64,000 nt of DNA from Nocardia sp. BSTN01 (GTDB lineage Bacteria > Actinomycetota > Actinomycetes > Mycobacteriales > Mycobacteriaceae): assembly GCF_015354405.1 (NCBI RefSeq), contig NZ_JADKYP010000028.1, positions 1 through 64,000 on the forward strand, written 5' to 3'. The position numbers were made by a program, and so were the translations under genes. Every line of letters starts with the position of its first letter. Within the stretch, counting starts at the first letter, position 1. Of the stretch, positions 1 through 7,769 are shown in pieces. Under the pieces are notes generated by a model. The model saw only the letters and a program-made list of their open reading frames with translations, was not told the DNA's origin and did no database searches.

Positions 1-150
1 AGTGTTTCGAAGTGGTGAGGGCGGGCTGGTTGGGCCGCCCGCACTGGTGTTTGAGCCATTGATTGATCGCGGCGACCTGGACCGTGGCCAGGTGGCGGAC
101 GGCGAATTTGTCGTAGCGAGTGGCTGCTGGCCTATGCACTCGGTCATCGA
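1..150 (-). mobile_element. IS5-like transposase C-terminal remnant
   Basis: Read on the minus strand, this stretch encodes the end of a DDE transposase: ATRYDKFAVRHLATVQVAAI followed by NQWL, the pattern that closes many actinobacterial IS5-type transposases. The frame stays open to the window edge, so its 3' end lies outside. Upstream, at higher coordinates, the similarity fades within about 30 residues and no catalytic DDE region follows, so this is a fragment. I saw no terminal inverted repeat. The family assignment rests on the C-terminal motif only. Confidence 0.55.
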
Positions 151-467
151 AACGAACATCCTGCCCGGTTCGAGTAACTGGGTTCCATCGGTCAGTGTCG
201 TCGGTTTCGAAGTACATACTCATTGCGGCTCCGATCTGGCCCCTCGACGTGGATCACTCCGCTGATCATTCTGCTGGCCGGTTCTCACTTGCGGCCAACA
301 GGCTCACGGCAAGCGCGTTCGATCGTCATCCAGGCAAGGCGCTGCAATCGGATGATGGTGCGTTCGGCCGACTGCAGCCTGTCGGTTCCGAACAGCCTTG
401 TAAGCGGCAGTAGCGTGCCTTCACCAGCATCAGCAGACGCTCCAGAGTCAACGGCAATCTTCCCCGG
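151..467. other. Non-coding stretch, nothing recognised
   Basis: About 300 bases between the transposase remnant and the first gene. Short frames exist on both strands, but none has a ribosome binding site plus a recognisable protein pattern. I see no promoter, repeat or hairpin I can name. It may be decayed mobile-element sequence. Confidence 0.4.
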
Positions 468-962
468 CTAGCCGTGGCAGTACACCCGCACGAGCACCGA
501 GTCGTCGGGAACCGTCAGCAAATAGCGTTCGATCCCACATGAGTCGACAGGGCATAGAGCGTCATGTTCACATGGCTCCTCGTAGTCACAACCCGCATAC
601 CTGGCAATGCCATCAGGTTCGACCCACCACCCATCGAGGGTCAAGACATCGGCCCAACCGGCAGGATTAACAGCCATATTCAGCAAAGTCTTTGGACCGC
701 CGGCACATTCGCCATGCCTGCTGGGATGTACAAAGCCGTCGTAGCGAGGCGAATCGTGAATCAACCGCGGATCGTTCTCATGACCTGGCAGCACATGGAA
801 CCCTCTGCCCTCACCGCCACCCCGGATTCGCCACGAGTCCCACATCTCGCGGTACCCATAACCGCGGTACATCTCGAACGGAGCCAGCGCCCTCCCAAGC
901 GACCCGAAAACGTCGTCTATGGCTTCGGGCGGCAGGCAAACCGTGACCCATATGTGCGCCAA
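468..962 (-). CDS. Hypothetical protein, actinobacterial/phage-type
   Basis: Predicted 164-residue soluble protein of unknown function. The start is a TTG with the purine-rich SD sequence GAGAGGAG four bases upstream; it gives an N-terminus reading AHIWVTVCLPPEAIDDVF. This style of opening, followed by a later CAGGPKTLL segment, is one I associate with uncharacterised actinobacterial and actinophage proteins. The frame is open upstream to 1346, but that part overlaps the next gene and reads like a shadow. It lies downstream of the YezG-DUF6881 gene on the same strand, with a gap of about 190 bases. No catalytic motif is visible, and the product could be another immunity-type or phage-derived protein. 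Confidence 0.5.
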   Translation of the reverse strand: MAHIWVTVCLPPEAIDDVFGSLGRALAPFEMYRGYGYREMWDSWRIRGGGEGRGFHVLPGHENDPRLIHDSPRYDGFVHPSRHGECAGGPKTLLNMAVNPAGWADVLTLDGWWVEPDGIARYAGCDYEEPCEHDALCPVDSCGIERYLLTVPDDSVLVRVYCHG

Positions 963-1153
963 GAAACTCCTCTCCGCGACGCAAGGGTATCGGCCAGGAA
1001 TGACGATGCAACAACATTTTTCGTGTCGGCTCGCCGAACCACGCTGGCCCGACAGGGCTACCGAGCCGTCCCTGCATGTGCGTGCAGACGCCGGCCGAGC
1101 CCGCTGCCTGGCTCCGAACGCCCGGGTCGCGGCAGTAGCGGACACTCGGCGGA

Positions 1154-1945
1154 CTACCAGCCTCCGACGCTCAGCCACTCCGTTTGGAACTCGACAGGTG
1201 TGATCTCCTCCGCCGACAAGTGCGGCAAGTCGGAGATCTCCGTCGCCGAAGGCATACGGCCGGACAACCGAGTGAACTCGGTGTGACCACCAGAGACCGC
1301 CGCCAGGCCGGAACCGCCGTCGCGGAACAGCTCGACCCGACGCCACTCGTGGCCCGTGCTTAGAATCTCGCTGAACGACACAGCGATATGGTCGAACTCG
1401 GAGTAATGCACGACCTTCAGGTGACGCGTCACCTCCTGCTCGGGGACGAACCCGGCCGCACGTTCGATCGCCTGGGCCCGATCGATACAGTCACAGTCGT
1501 CGTCGCTTTTGCAGCAAGCCGACCGCACCGGCTCGGCCGCGATTCCATCGATCGGCAGTCGATCGCCGAGTTCTGCGCGCATCCACTCGGATATCGAATC
1601 CCTTGGATACAAACGCAAGTCGTCGAGTAGTGGGTCCGCGAGCTGTCGACGCAGGTGAGGACGTTCACGACTGAAACGCACATTGATCTTGTGATCGGCG
1701 GTGATGCTCAGCCACATTGTGAACCACGTACCCCGGCCCGGGACATACATCGCCTGTCGCAAATCTATGACCTCGCGAGGGAACCCGACGACTGTCGAGG
1801 TTCCCGATTCCCGCTCCGCGTAGGCGAATAGATTCACAGCCGTTCCCACGATGTCGAACCTGACCTTGATCTCGGTCCAGCCGGGCTGCACGTCGGCAGT
1901 GATCTTTGCCACGATATCGTTGAGCAACTGCCGTTCCTCGATCAT
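1154..1945 (-). CDS. YezG-like immunity domain fused to DUF6881 domain
   Basis: A 263-residue protein with two parts. Residues 1 to about 90 (ERQLLNDIVAKITADVQPGW, then a VRFDIVG strand) resemble the YezG/DUF600 immunity family that protects against polymorphic toxins. The last 85 or so residues (RHLKVVHYSEFDHIAVSF, EWRRVELFRDG, a final EFQTEWL) match the DUF6881 pattern. I chose the ATG giving MIEERQLL, because residues before it in the open frame are arginine-rich and unlike the family. No toxin gene is adjacent, so this looks like an orphan immunity gene. Family assignments are by pattern recognition, and the YezG half is the less certain. Confidence 0.6.
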   Translation of the reverse strand: MIEERQLLNDIVAKITADVQPGWTEIKVRFDIVGTAVNLFAYAERESGTSTVVGFPREVIDLRQAMYVPGRGTWFTMWLSITADHKINVRFSRERPHLRRQLADPLLDDLRLYPRDSISEWMRAELGDRLPIDGIAAEPVRSACCKSDDDCDCIDRAQAIERAAGFVPEQEVTRHLKVVHYSEFDHIAVSFSEILSTGHEWRRVELFRDGGSGLAAVSGGHTEFTRLSGRMPSATEISDLPHLSAEEITPVEFQTEWLSVGGW

Positions 1946-2173
1946 CGGCGGCGAGATCGGCCCCCGGATATTCCACCAACTTGCCGCTTTCGGGCGACGC
2001 CTCCACCGGCCGATCACCGATACCGAGCACCTGATCGAAGCACACAAACCACACGACTCATCGAACCGTCCTCCACACCCATCGCCTGCACAACGATCCT
2101 CATCACCGTAATGGACCGATACGGCGATGGTCGCCGCTGATCATCCTGCAATCGGCGTGAGCGGACGTTCTGG

Positions 2174-2251
2174 ATGGCAGCATCGCTGTCGCTTCGTGAC
2201 CTCACTGCGTCGCAGTTCCAGACAGAGTGGCTGGCTGGCGGCGGCTGGTAA
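2174..2251 (+). pseudogene. DUF6881-like C-terminal remnant
   Basis: This 25-codon frame ends in QFQTEWLAGGGW and stop, which closely mirrors the EFQTEWLSVGGW end of the DUF6881 domain encoded on the opposite strand at 1154. Nothing upstream restores the rest of the domain. It is best read as the tail of a second, deleted DUF6881 gene in inverted orientation, left by recombination. Confidence 0.45.
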
Positions 2252-2379
2252 TCAGCTACTCGGCTCATTCGTGAGCCTGGAGCCGACATTCGGCAGGACA
2301 GCGCGTTGGGTCGACGCTGAGGGCGGTGGGCTCGAAATCAAAACCCTTCGGCCCCAGCGTTCTTCAGGGCCGACCGATT

Positions 2380-2409
2380 GACCGCTTCGAACCGCGCGGT
2401 ATGCGGCAT
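2380..2409 (+). repeat. 30-bp dispersed repeat, copy A
   Basis: The first of three related 30-mers (the others are at 3339 and 4063). All end in the nine bases TATGCGGCAT minus or plus one base and share a CCG-rich left half. Copy A matches copy C at about 25 of 30 positions. It lies 115 bases before the gene at 2525. Confidence 0.5.
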
Positions 2410-2524
2410 TTGTGGATATCTGCTGCTGGATTGGACATCGACCATCGGTATCGTCCAGCGGCGATGGGCTGCTTGGGTCTATGAGCCCTGCAGGCAGCAA
2501 TTTGCGAGGTCGTTGGGAGGGTCG

Positions 2525-3232
2525 ATGGCGACGGGAGCAACCCGGGCGGAGCTGGCACGGGAGCTGAAGACAGGGATGTGCACCGGCCGCGGCTTCACGA
2601 TGCACCGGGTGGATGACGGCTATGTGTTTCGCAAACCTGTTGCAGGTGAGCACTTCTCGGGGGTCTTGGAACTCTTCGCCGACCTTGTCCTGAAGTACGG
2701 AGAGCTACAAGTGACCTGCACGGGCTCACTGGCGGTACCTGCCTTGCAAACCGTTATCGACGCAGTACCGGATGCAGCGGTCAGCAATCTCGATCTGTCC
2801 GACGGCAGGCCCTACTCCACCGAACTCGCCATCGAGAGCTTCGGGCGTAACGGCAGCCTCGGAGCGGTCGCGCAGGAGATCCTGATCGAGACCGACGACG
2901 ATGTCCACGGCGCGGTCGAGGAACTCCTCGGCATGGTCGACGGGACTGTCAGCGACTGGGCCACAGCCGTGTTGGCGGTCGAGCCGCTACTCGCCACCGT
3001 GACATCGGCGGCCGGCGACAGCCACCCCTTGTTTGTCCGGCGCCTGGTCCTGTTGCTGTTGTCGCTGAATCGGGCCGAGGACGCTGTGCAGGTGATGGAT
3101 ACACACATGCGAGCGAAACTGCACTTCGGTGAGCGCGAGTCGCGCGCACCCAAATTCGAGCAGCACCTACTCGATTCCTTCCCCGCCTACCGTCTCGTCC
3201 GAGAAACCCGCCAAAAGGCTCAATCGCATTGA
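2525..3232 (+). CDS. Hypothetical protein in immunity-type locus
   Basis: A 235-residue protein that I do not recognise. The start ATG (MATGATRAELARELKTGM) has GGGAGG five bases upstream; the frame is open further upstream, but without similar support. The sequence is acidic and leucine-rich, with a pattern of short helices (VLELFADLVLKYGEL, RLVLLLLSLNRAEDAVQV), no signal peptide and no obvious catalytic motif. It sits between two copies of the 30-bp repeat and next to orphan immunity-like genes. An immunity or toxin-associated role is inferred from context only. Confidence 0.5.
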   Translation: MATGATRAELARELKTGMCTGRGFTMHRVDDGYVFRKPVAGEHFSGVLELFADLVLKYGELQVTCTGSLAVPALQTVIDAVPDAAVSNLDLSDGRPYSTELAIESFGRNGSLGAVAQEILIETDDDVHGAVEELLGMVDGTVSDWATAVLAVEPLLATVTSAAGDSHPLFVRRLVLLLLSLNRAEDAVQVMDTHMRAKLHFGERESRAPKFEQHLLDSFPAYRLVRETRQKAQSH

Positions 3233-3338
3233 GCTGACAAACCCGCAGTCTTGAGTTCAGACCGGATGGATCGTCGTGTAATCCGCAATAGCGGATGTTC
3301 TGCACCGCACCATGTTCCGGCCGCCGGCGCCCCGCGCT

Positions 3339-3368
3339 GGCCGGCTCGGTCAGCGCGGTATGCGGCAT
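3339..3368 (+). repeat. 30-bp dispersed repeat, copy B
   Basis: Second copy of the 30-mer, identical to copy C at 26 of 30 positions. It lies 50 bases upstream of the GTG start at 3419 and is followed by no further conserved sequence. Confidence 0.5.
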
Positions 3369-3418
3369 AGAGTGAATCCGCAACGCTCCAAGCCGGACCG
3401 AGTGCCACAATCGGGCAG

Positions 3419-3982
3419 GTGGAAGAGATCGAAAGGATCGCCGAGTCGATCGCCGCCAGTCCTGGCCAGGTGGTCGCGGTGGAAGTCGGTGATCGCGAGC
3501 GGGTGGCGGACCTGGTTGCTCGTCTCCAACCGATCTACGACTACGGGTACGACACCGATGACGGCGCCGACGTTCGGTTGGCGCTCGGGTCTGCCTGCTC
3601 GACGCTGGAACGTGCGCTCGCGCACTTCGCCGCCGCAATGCAGCTTCCCTACGGTGCCGCGCGAACCCTGTGGGACTTCTTCGAAGCAGTGAGCCAACGC
3701 CCTTCCGCGTACCGGAGCTGCCTTGTCGTCGCAGATGCGGCCGAACTGCTCGCCGACGAGGACGAGCTCATGTGGCGCGCACTGACCGACGAACTGGTCG
3801 GCGGACCCCGCTGCATGGGAGGTGGTTGGGACACACTCGTTCTGGTCGACGACCATACTGCTTGGGCACGTTCACGATTCGGAACGGCAGCCGATGCAGA
3901 GCTGGCTGCGAAGGCCCCACTTTCCTCCGGCGAGTACGCAGCGTTGCAGCGCGGACTGGAATCGCGATACCGAGCCGACTGA
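3419..3982 (+). CDS. Hypothetical protein in immunity-type locus
   Basis: A 187-residue acidic protein that I cannot assign. It starts with GTG (VEEIERIAESIAASPGQVVA) after a GGGCAG purine run. The N-terminal 45 residues predict as helix-strand-helix with VVAVEVGDRERVADLVARL. A later segment, LVVADAAELLADEDELMWRA, looks like an amphipathic helix. No signal peptide, metal-binding or catalytic signature is visible. It follows the gene at 2525 on the same strand and is flanked by repeat copies B and C, so the two genes may be cassettes of one recombining array. Confidence 0.5.
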   Translation: MEEIERIAESIAASPGQVVAVEVGDRERVADLVARLQPIYDYGYDTDDGADVRLALGSACSTLERALAHFAAAMQLPYGAARTLWDFFEAVSQRPSAYRSCLVVADAAELLADEDELMWRALTDELVGGPRCMGGGWDTLVLVDDHTAWARSRFGTAADAELAAKAPLSSGEYAALQRGLESRYRAD

Positions 3983-4062
3983 GTCGCCGGGAACAGACGC
4001 ACACCGAGCTCCCATCCGGTATCCGGGTGTGGGCTCAGTCGTTTCGCCCAGCGCCGTGCGAT

Positions 4063-4092
4063 GGCCGGTTCGACCAGCGCGCTATGCGGCAT
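4063..4092 (+). repeat. 30-bp dispersed repeat, copy C
   Basis: Third copy of the 30-mer, 80 bases after the stop of the gene at 3419. It marks the right edge of the immunity-like cassettes; ordinary chromosomal-looking genes begin just beyond. Confidence 0.5.
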
Positions 4093-4124
4093 TAACGTGC
4101 GTTGGAACGGATTTTCGGCTCTCC

Positions 4125-4352
4125 TCACGGATTGGTGTTCTCGGCGCTCGCTCGGCCGCGGCGGGTAAGGGGTGTCGTCCGCCGTAACCGGATATACGTG
4201 AGGACGCCCTGCACCACGACCGCGATCGCCAGCGCCGACAACACACCCTTGGGCGCTGTCCCGGCGGCGACCAGCAGACAGCAGATGACGACGCCCAGTC
4301 CCAGCGGCAGGGTCGAAGCGATTGCGACCAGCAGACGAGCGCGGCGGTTCAT
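4125..4352 (-). CDS. Small two-helix membrane protein
   Basis: A 75-residue protein starting MNRRARLLVAIASTLPLGLG. It has two hydrophobic segments, about residues 7-30 and 34-53, with positively charged ends (RLRRTTPLTRRGR), so it should sit in the cytoplasmic membrane. A GGGGAAAGG SD region precedes the ATG. It lies 44 bases downstream of the MerR-type regulator on the same strand and is probably cotranscribed. Function unknown; a role in response to the regulator's ligand is only a guess. Confidence 0.6.
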   Translation of the reverse strand: MNRRARLLVAIASTLPLGLGVVICCLLVAAGTAPKGVLSALAIAVVVQGVLTYIRLRRTTPLTRRGRASAENTNP

Positions 4353-4396
4353 GTGGATCCTTTCCCCGCAGGAGATTTCGATGGCAGTGATCGATG

Positions 4397-5185
4397 TCAG
4401 GCGGGATCGTGACGGGCGCGGTCGAGATAGTCTGCCAATGCTCGCCATTCGTCGGCAGGCGCGGCGGGATCGCCGGACATCGCCGCCGGGTCGGCACGCC
4501 AGGCGCCGCGCACTCCCGCCGAGATCCCGGCGTCATCACCGGTGAACAGCACGCTCGACTCGTCCATGCGGCGTGCCAGCTGTCGAACTCGGTCGTCGGC
4601 GGGGCCCACACCTTCTCGCCGGAGCCGATCGGCCTTGCGATAGAGCTGCGGCCACTCGATCTCGAGCAGGTAATGTTTCGCGGGCCCGAGCGCTGCCGCT
4701 GCGGAACCGAGCCGTCGTTGTTGATCGGCATCCAGATTCCGACGGAGTACCTCTTCGCCCCCGGGGCCCACCCCGCCGATCGCCCGGAGCGCTCGCAGCA
4801 GCGTTTCGGGTGTCGTGCCCTGCTCGGTCGCCAATTCGGCACCGAGCCGCACCAGTTTCTGCCGCACCCTTTCCAACGCCGCGAGGGACGCCTCGACCCC
4901 GGCCAGATGGTCGTGGACTACCCGGTCCAGATCGATACCCACATCCAGGCAGACGATGATCGACTCCAGGCTCAAGCCCAAACTACGCAACGCCAGCACC
5001 TGATACAGACGAACAAGATCGTCGTCGGTGTACTCGCGAGACCCGCTCGCCGTCCGCCGCGACGGACTCAGGACGCCGATCGCATCCCAATGATGCAACG
5101 TCCGCACGGTCACACCACTCGCCTCGGCCAGCGGTCCGACCTTCCACCCTCCGGAATTGTTCACGCTCTCACCATGCGCCCTCAC
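4397..5185 (-). CDS. MerR-family regulator with TipAS drug-binding domain
   Basis: A 262-residue transcription factor. Residues about 15-80 form the MerR winged helix-turn-helix (GPLAEASGVTVRTLHHWDAI, then SREYTDDDLVRLYQVLALRS), followed by a long coiled-coil dimer helix. The C-terminal half matches the TipAS domain, which in TipA binds thiopeptide antibiotics. Known members activate their own promoter and multidrug genes on ligand binding. The first ATG precedes the HTH by 14 residues; a GTG a few codons in is an alternative. The small membrane gene just downstream may be a target. No canonical MerR operator with 19-bp spacing was identified. Confidence 0.85.
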   Translation of the reverse strand: MRAHGESVNNSGGWKVGPLAEASGVTVRTLHHWDAIGVLSPSRRTASGSREYTDDDLVRLYQVLALRSLGLSLESIIVCLDVGIDLDRVVHDHLAGVEASLAALERVRQKLVRLGAELATEQGTTPETLLRALRAIGGVGPGGEEVLRRNLDADQQRRLGSAAAALGPAKHYLLEIEWPQLYRKADRLRREGVGPADDRVRQLARRMDESSVLFTGDDAGISAGVRGAWRADPAAMSGDPAAPADEWRALADYLDRARHDPA

Positions 5186-5333
5186 GCCACGTCAGGGTCA
5201 AGCAGCAACCAAAACGTGCGCACGTCGGCACGAGCGAACGTTCGAAAGAGCCGCGGCGTCATGCCACAGACCAGATCAGCCTCGTCGGCGCCACCTGAGG
5301 GTGCGACAACACCGCCACTTTCCGCTGCGAGTC

Positions 5334-5644
5334 ACAGCAGGTGGCGAGTGACGGTGCGTACCGAGATCATCGCGCCTACGGAATGCAGCTTGGTGGCGAT
5401 GTGTCGGGCCGACCACTCGCGCTGGCGCCGCAACTGCTCGATGCGGGCGACAGCTTCGGCCGGTGTCGCTATCGGCGACCGGTGCGGCACCGAGGAACGG
5501 TCGGGCAGGCCCAGCTAACCGAACCGGCGAAATCTGTTGAACCACTTGCTCGCACACTGCCCTGTCCGGCCCATCTCGGCGGCGACGTGCACGATCGGCC
5601 GCACCTGGCAGCGTTGCACGAGCCGGTAGCAGCCTAGGCGGAAT
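5334..5644 (-). mobile_element. IS481-family transposase remnant with in-frame stop
   Basis: Minus-strand translation gives the N-terminal HTH part of an IS481-type transposase: CYRLVQRCQVRPIVHVAAEM, then CASKWFNRFRRFG, an amber stop at 5515-5517, and LGLPDRSSVPHRSPIATPAE continuing in the same frame to HIATKLHSVGAMISVRTVTR and a TGA at 5334. The catalytic DDE half is absent and no start codon or inverted repeats are seen. This is a degraded, inactive fragment. Confidence 0.8.
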
Positions 5645-5804
5645 TCGCACCCAAATCGCCGAAGATCTGCTACTGTCCGAACCCGTTAGCAGCATCGACA
5701 GATGCGCTCAATCACGCGACCGATCCAACCGTAGCGCAGCGGGGCGACGAAATCCCCCCTCGCGCACCGTTTCCGGTCACCGGTGACACATCCGGGTGGG
5801 TGGG

Positions 5805-5824
5805 TGTTCAAGTGCACTTGAACA
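5805..5824. promoter_or_regulatory. Perfect 20-bp palindromic operator
   Basis: TGTTCAAGTGCACTTGAACA is its own reverse complement over all 20 bases. It ends two bases before a GGAGG ribosome binding site and six bases before an ATG at 5831. A dyad so close to a translation start is typical of a repressor operator. No cognate regulator can be named; the AbrB-like product downstream is one candidate for autoregulation. Confidence 0.6.
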
Positions 5825-5830
5825 CGGAGG

Positions 5831-5932
5831 ATGAGCATGGCTTTTCCCGATGGCCTGCACCGTCTTCCGGCATACGTGCCAGAAGTGACAACCTCGACCG
5901 GCGCCCCGGTGAACCGAGGATGGTGCGCGTGA
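5831..5932 (+). CDS. Possible 33-residue leader ORF
   Basis: An ATG five bases from the GGAGG after the palindrome opens a frame beginning MSMAFPDGLHRLPAYVPEVT and ending GWCA. Its stop overlaps the start of the AbrB-like gene at 5920, which would couple the two translationally. It has the better ribosome binding site of the two. It could be a leader peptide, or the true N-terminus of a longer gene interrupted by a frameshift. Confidence 0.3.
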   Translation: MSMAFPDGLHRLPAYVPEVTTSTGAPVNRGWCA

Positions 5933-6225
5933 TCTCACCGGTGATACCGCCCCAAGGCCCACTACAGGAGCTCGTCCACGGTCCGGCGCTACGACCCGCC
6001 ACCCGTCCGGCCGCCGATCCAGACCTGCGCTTCGCGATCTCGACCGTCGGCGAAGGAGGCCGAGTCGTCAGCCGGCACCTGTTCGCTGCGCTCAATTGGC
6101 AGCCGGGCCAACGGCTGCGACTTCGAGTCGACGAATCCGGATCACTGACCGTCACGTCCGATCCGGACGGCCCGATCGCGTACAGGGAACCCTCTGCGTG
6201 CCTTACCGCTGGCGCCGACGCATGA
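5920..6225 (+). CDS. AbrB/MazE-like protein (possible)
   Basis: A 101-residue product from the ATG at 5920. Its second half, RFAISTVGEGGRVVSRHLFA followed by ALNWQPGQRLRLRVDES, resembles the swapped-hairpin AbrB fold used by antitoxins and small transcription factors (strand, GRV turn, short helix, WxPGxxL strand). The N-terminal 45 residues are proline-rich and unrecognised. It overlaps the short leader frame that follows the palindromic operator. The start is uncertain, and no toxin gene follows; downstream is only decayed helicase sequence. It could be an orphan antitoxin. Confidence 0.4.
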   Translation: MVRVISPVIPPQGPLQELVHGPALRPATRPAADPDLRFAISTVGEGGRVVSRHLFAALNWQPGQRLRLRVDESGSLTVTSDPDGPIAYREPSACLTAGADA

Positions 6226-6539
6226 ATCTCACGATCGGCGAACAAGTCCTCATGGTCGCGCGGCTGGCGAAGTCGCCGCAGCACTGTCGATGCTGACCAA
6301 CGAGCAACACCCATTGCTGGCGTCAGGCAAATATGACTGAGTGACAACAGCATCCAGAATTTTCGCCCGCGCGGCCGCAAACCTCACCAGTGCAGGACTG
6401 GCTTGCGGCGCACCCCGTACGGTCGAGAGTCGGCCCTAACCAAGATTCACGGCGAAAGCAAGCCGGACAACGCGACCGGCGAGAAGGCGTCCGCTGGCAC
6501 GTCTCCTCCGGGCGGCGAAGTCGACGGCGGGGCTCACGT

Positions 6540-6800
6540 GGACAGCCGCGAGTTTGCCCGCTCATGCCGATGTGCACGTGTCATCGTTAGTGGTAGTCGG
6601 CAGGGGCTGGAGTACCTACGACTTCGCTGAGATGCTTGCATCGCACCCAAACCCGTCGCAGCTGGATGATCGCGGGATGGCTGGTTATGTGCGGGCCCGC
6701 AATCTCTTCTATGTTGCAGTGTCCCGAGCGCGACATAACCTCGCCATTCTCTTCACGCAAGAACTCGACAGCGCTTTCCCTCTCGATCCTGGCCGCGTTA
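6540..6800 (+). pseudogene. UvrD/Rep-type helicase C-terminal remnant
   Basis: The frame around 6590-6780 encodes YDFAEMLASHPNPSQLDDRG, MAGYVRARNLFYVAVSRARH and NLAILFTQEL. This is the motif VI region of superfamily 1A helicases (FYVAVSRAR is the ATPase arginine-finger motif). Just upstream, in another frame, lies SRQGLEY, which fits the motif V region, so a frameshift separates the two. Walker A and the rest of the roughly 600-residue helicase are missing. Such helicases are common partners in phage-defence systems; here only the tail remains. Confidence 0.7.
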
Positions 6801-6831
6801 ACCGACCCAAGCCGAAACCTTACAATCAGCA

Positions 6832-6864
6832 CGAACGGTCGTTCGATTCACGCACGAACGTTCG
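6832..6864. promoter_or_regulatory. Tandem dyads upstream of TetR gene
   Basis: Two inverted repeats share the half-site CGAACG: CGAACG-GT-CGTTCG at 6832-6845 and CGAACGTTCG at 6855-6864. Their centres are 21 bp apart, two helical turns, so two dimers could bind the same DNA face. They lie about 210 bases before the TetR start at 7074. Related half-sites recur at 8325. Confidence 0.45.
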
Positions 6865-7073
6865 GACTGTCAAGCGAGAACGAAGTGCCCCGGCTTCGGA
6901 CGAGCGACTACGTGGCGCCCGAATCCGCTGTGGCGCTGCACATCACGCCGTATCAAATCGTTGCGAAACGCCAGCAAGGTACTGTGAGAGCACGATCGTT
7001 CGGACTCGTTCGGCCCGTAACGCCGACCACCGAGTCTTTCGATCAGGACGGAAGACGAGGAGATAACGCGACC

Positions 7074-7712
7074 ATGACCGACGCTCGGACCGGACGCAGC
7101 GACATCCGCCCTGCGGTGCTCAAGGAAGCCATCAGCATCGGCGCCACCGAAGGCCTGGAGCGGCTCACCATCGGGCGGATGGCGACGCTGCTGGGTGCCA
7201 GTAAGAGTGGCGTTTTCGGCCTGTTCGGGTCCAAGGAACAGATGCAGCTGGCCGCGATCGAGGAAGCGCGTGCGACGTTCGTGGCGGCAGTGATCGCTCC
7301 AGCGCTCCAGGCTGCGCCCGGTCTGGTCCGGCTGCGGAGGTTGTGTGATGCATGGCTCGATCACACCAGCAATGAGCCGCAGTCCGGGGGCTGCTTCTTC
7401 TTGTCGGTGGCGGCTGAGTTCACCGCGCGTCCGGGTCCGGTGCGCGATTCCATCGTCTCGGCGTGGGATCAGTGGTACGAGTTCCACCGCCAGACCATCG
7501 CCGAGGCTGTGCGGCTCGGCGAAATGAATTCCGACACCGACCCGGGCGCGCTGACGTTCGAGCTCACCGCGCTTGGCCGCAGTGCAACATCGGATCTGGC
7601 GTTGTTCGGTGACGCCGAGGTGATCGTCTGGGCCAGGCATGCGATGCACGCAGCTTTGCGGCGGTACGCAACTGACTCCAGCCGGGTGCCGGAGCCCTCG
7701 AGCGGCCGGTAG
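7074..7712 (+). CDS. TetR-family transcriptional regulator
   Basis: A 212-residue repressor. Residues 10-60 form the TetR helix-turn-helix (AISIGATEGLERLTIGRMAT, then LLGASKSGVFGLFGSKEQMQ). The C-terminal ligand domain is of the type with a CFF motif early and a predicted nine-helix fold. The ATG is preceded by GACGAGGAGATAA. The frame is open far upstream, but that part is helicase debris. The tandem CGAACG dyads upstream are the likely operator. The nearby SGNH hydrolase gene, whose promoter region carries similar half-sites, is a possible target. The inducer is unknown. Confidence 0.85.
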   Translation: MTDARTGRSDIRPAVLKEAISIGATEGLERLTIGRMATLLGASKSGVFGLFGSKEQMQLAAIEEARATFVAAVIAPALQAAPGLVRLRRLCDAWLDHTSNEPQSGGCFFLSVAAEFTARPGPVRDSIVSAWDQWYEFHRQTIAEAVRLGEMNSDTDPGALTFELTALGRSATSDLALFGDAEVIVWARHAMHAALRRYATDSSRVPEPSSGR

Positions 7713-7769
7713 CGGTCGATCTCGCCAGCAGGCCGATACCCTAGGGCGTTCGCTGTCCTCTGTCTCGGA

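Noticed and set aside
2014-2289. A possible frameshifted gene upstream of the YezG fusion (MRIVVQAMGVEDGSMS followed in another frame by CFDQVLGIGDRP)
   Set aside because: The two pieces can be joined only by assuming a frameshift, the second has no stop before the next gene, and I recognise no family.
6222-6341. A short frame after the AbrB-like gene (MNLTIGEQVLM, continuing in another frame as AAALSMLTNEQHPLLASGKY)
   Set aside because: It requires a frameshift and gives only about 40 residues without a known pattern; it could be a remnant, but the evidence is too thin.
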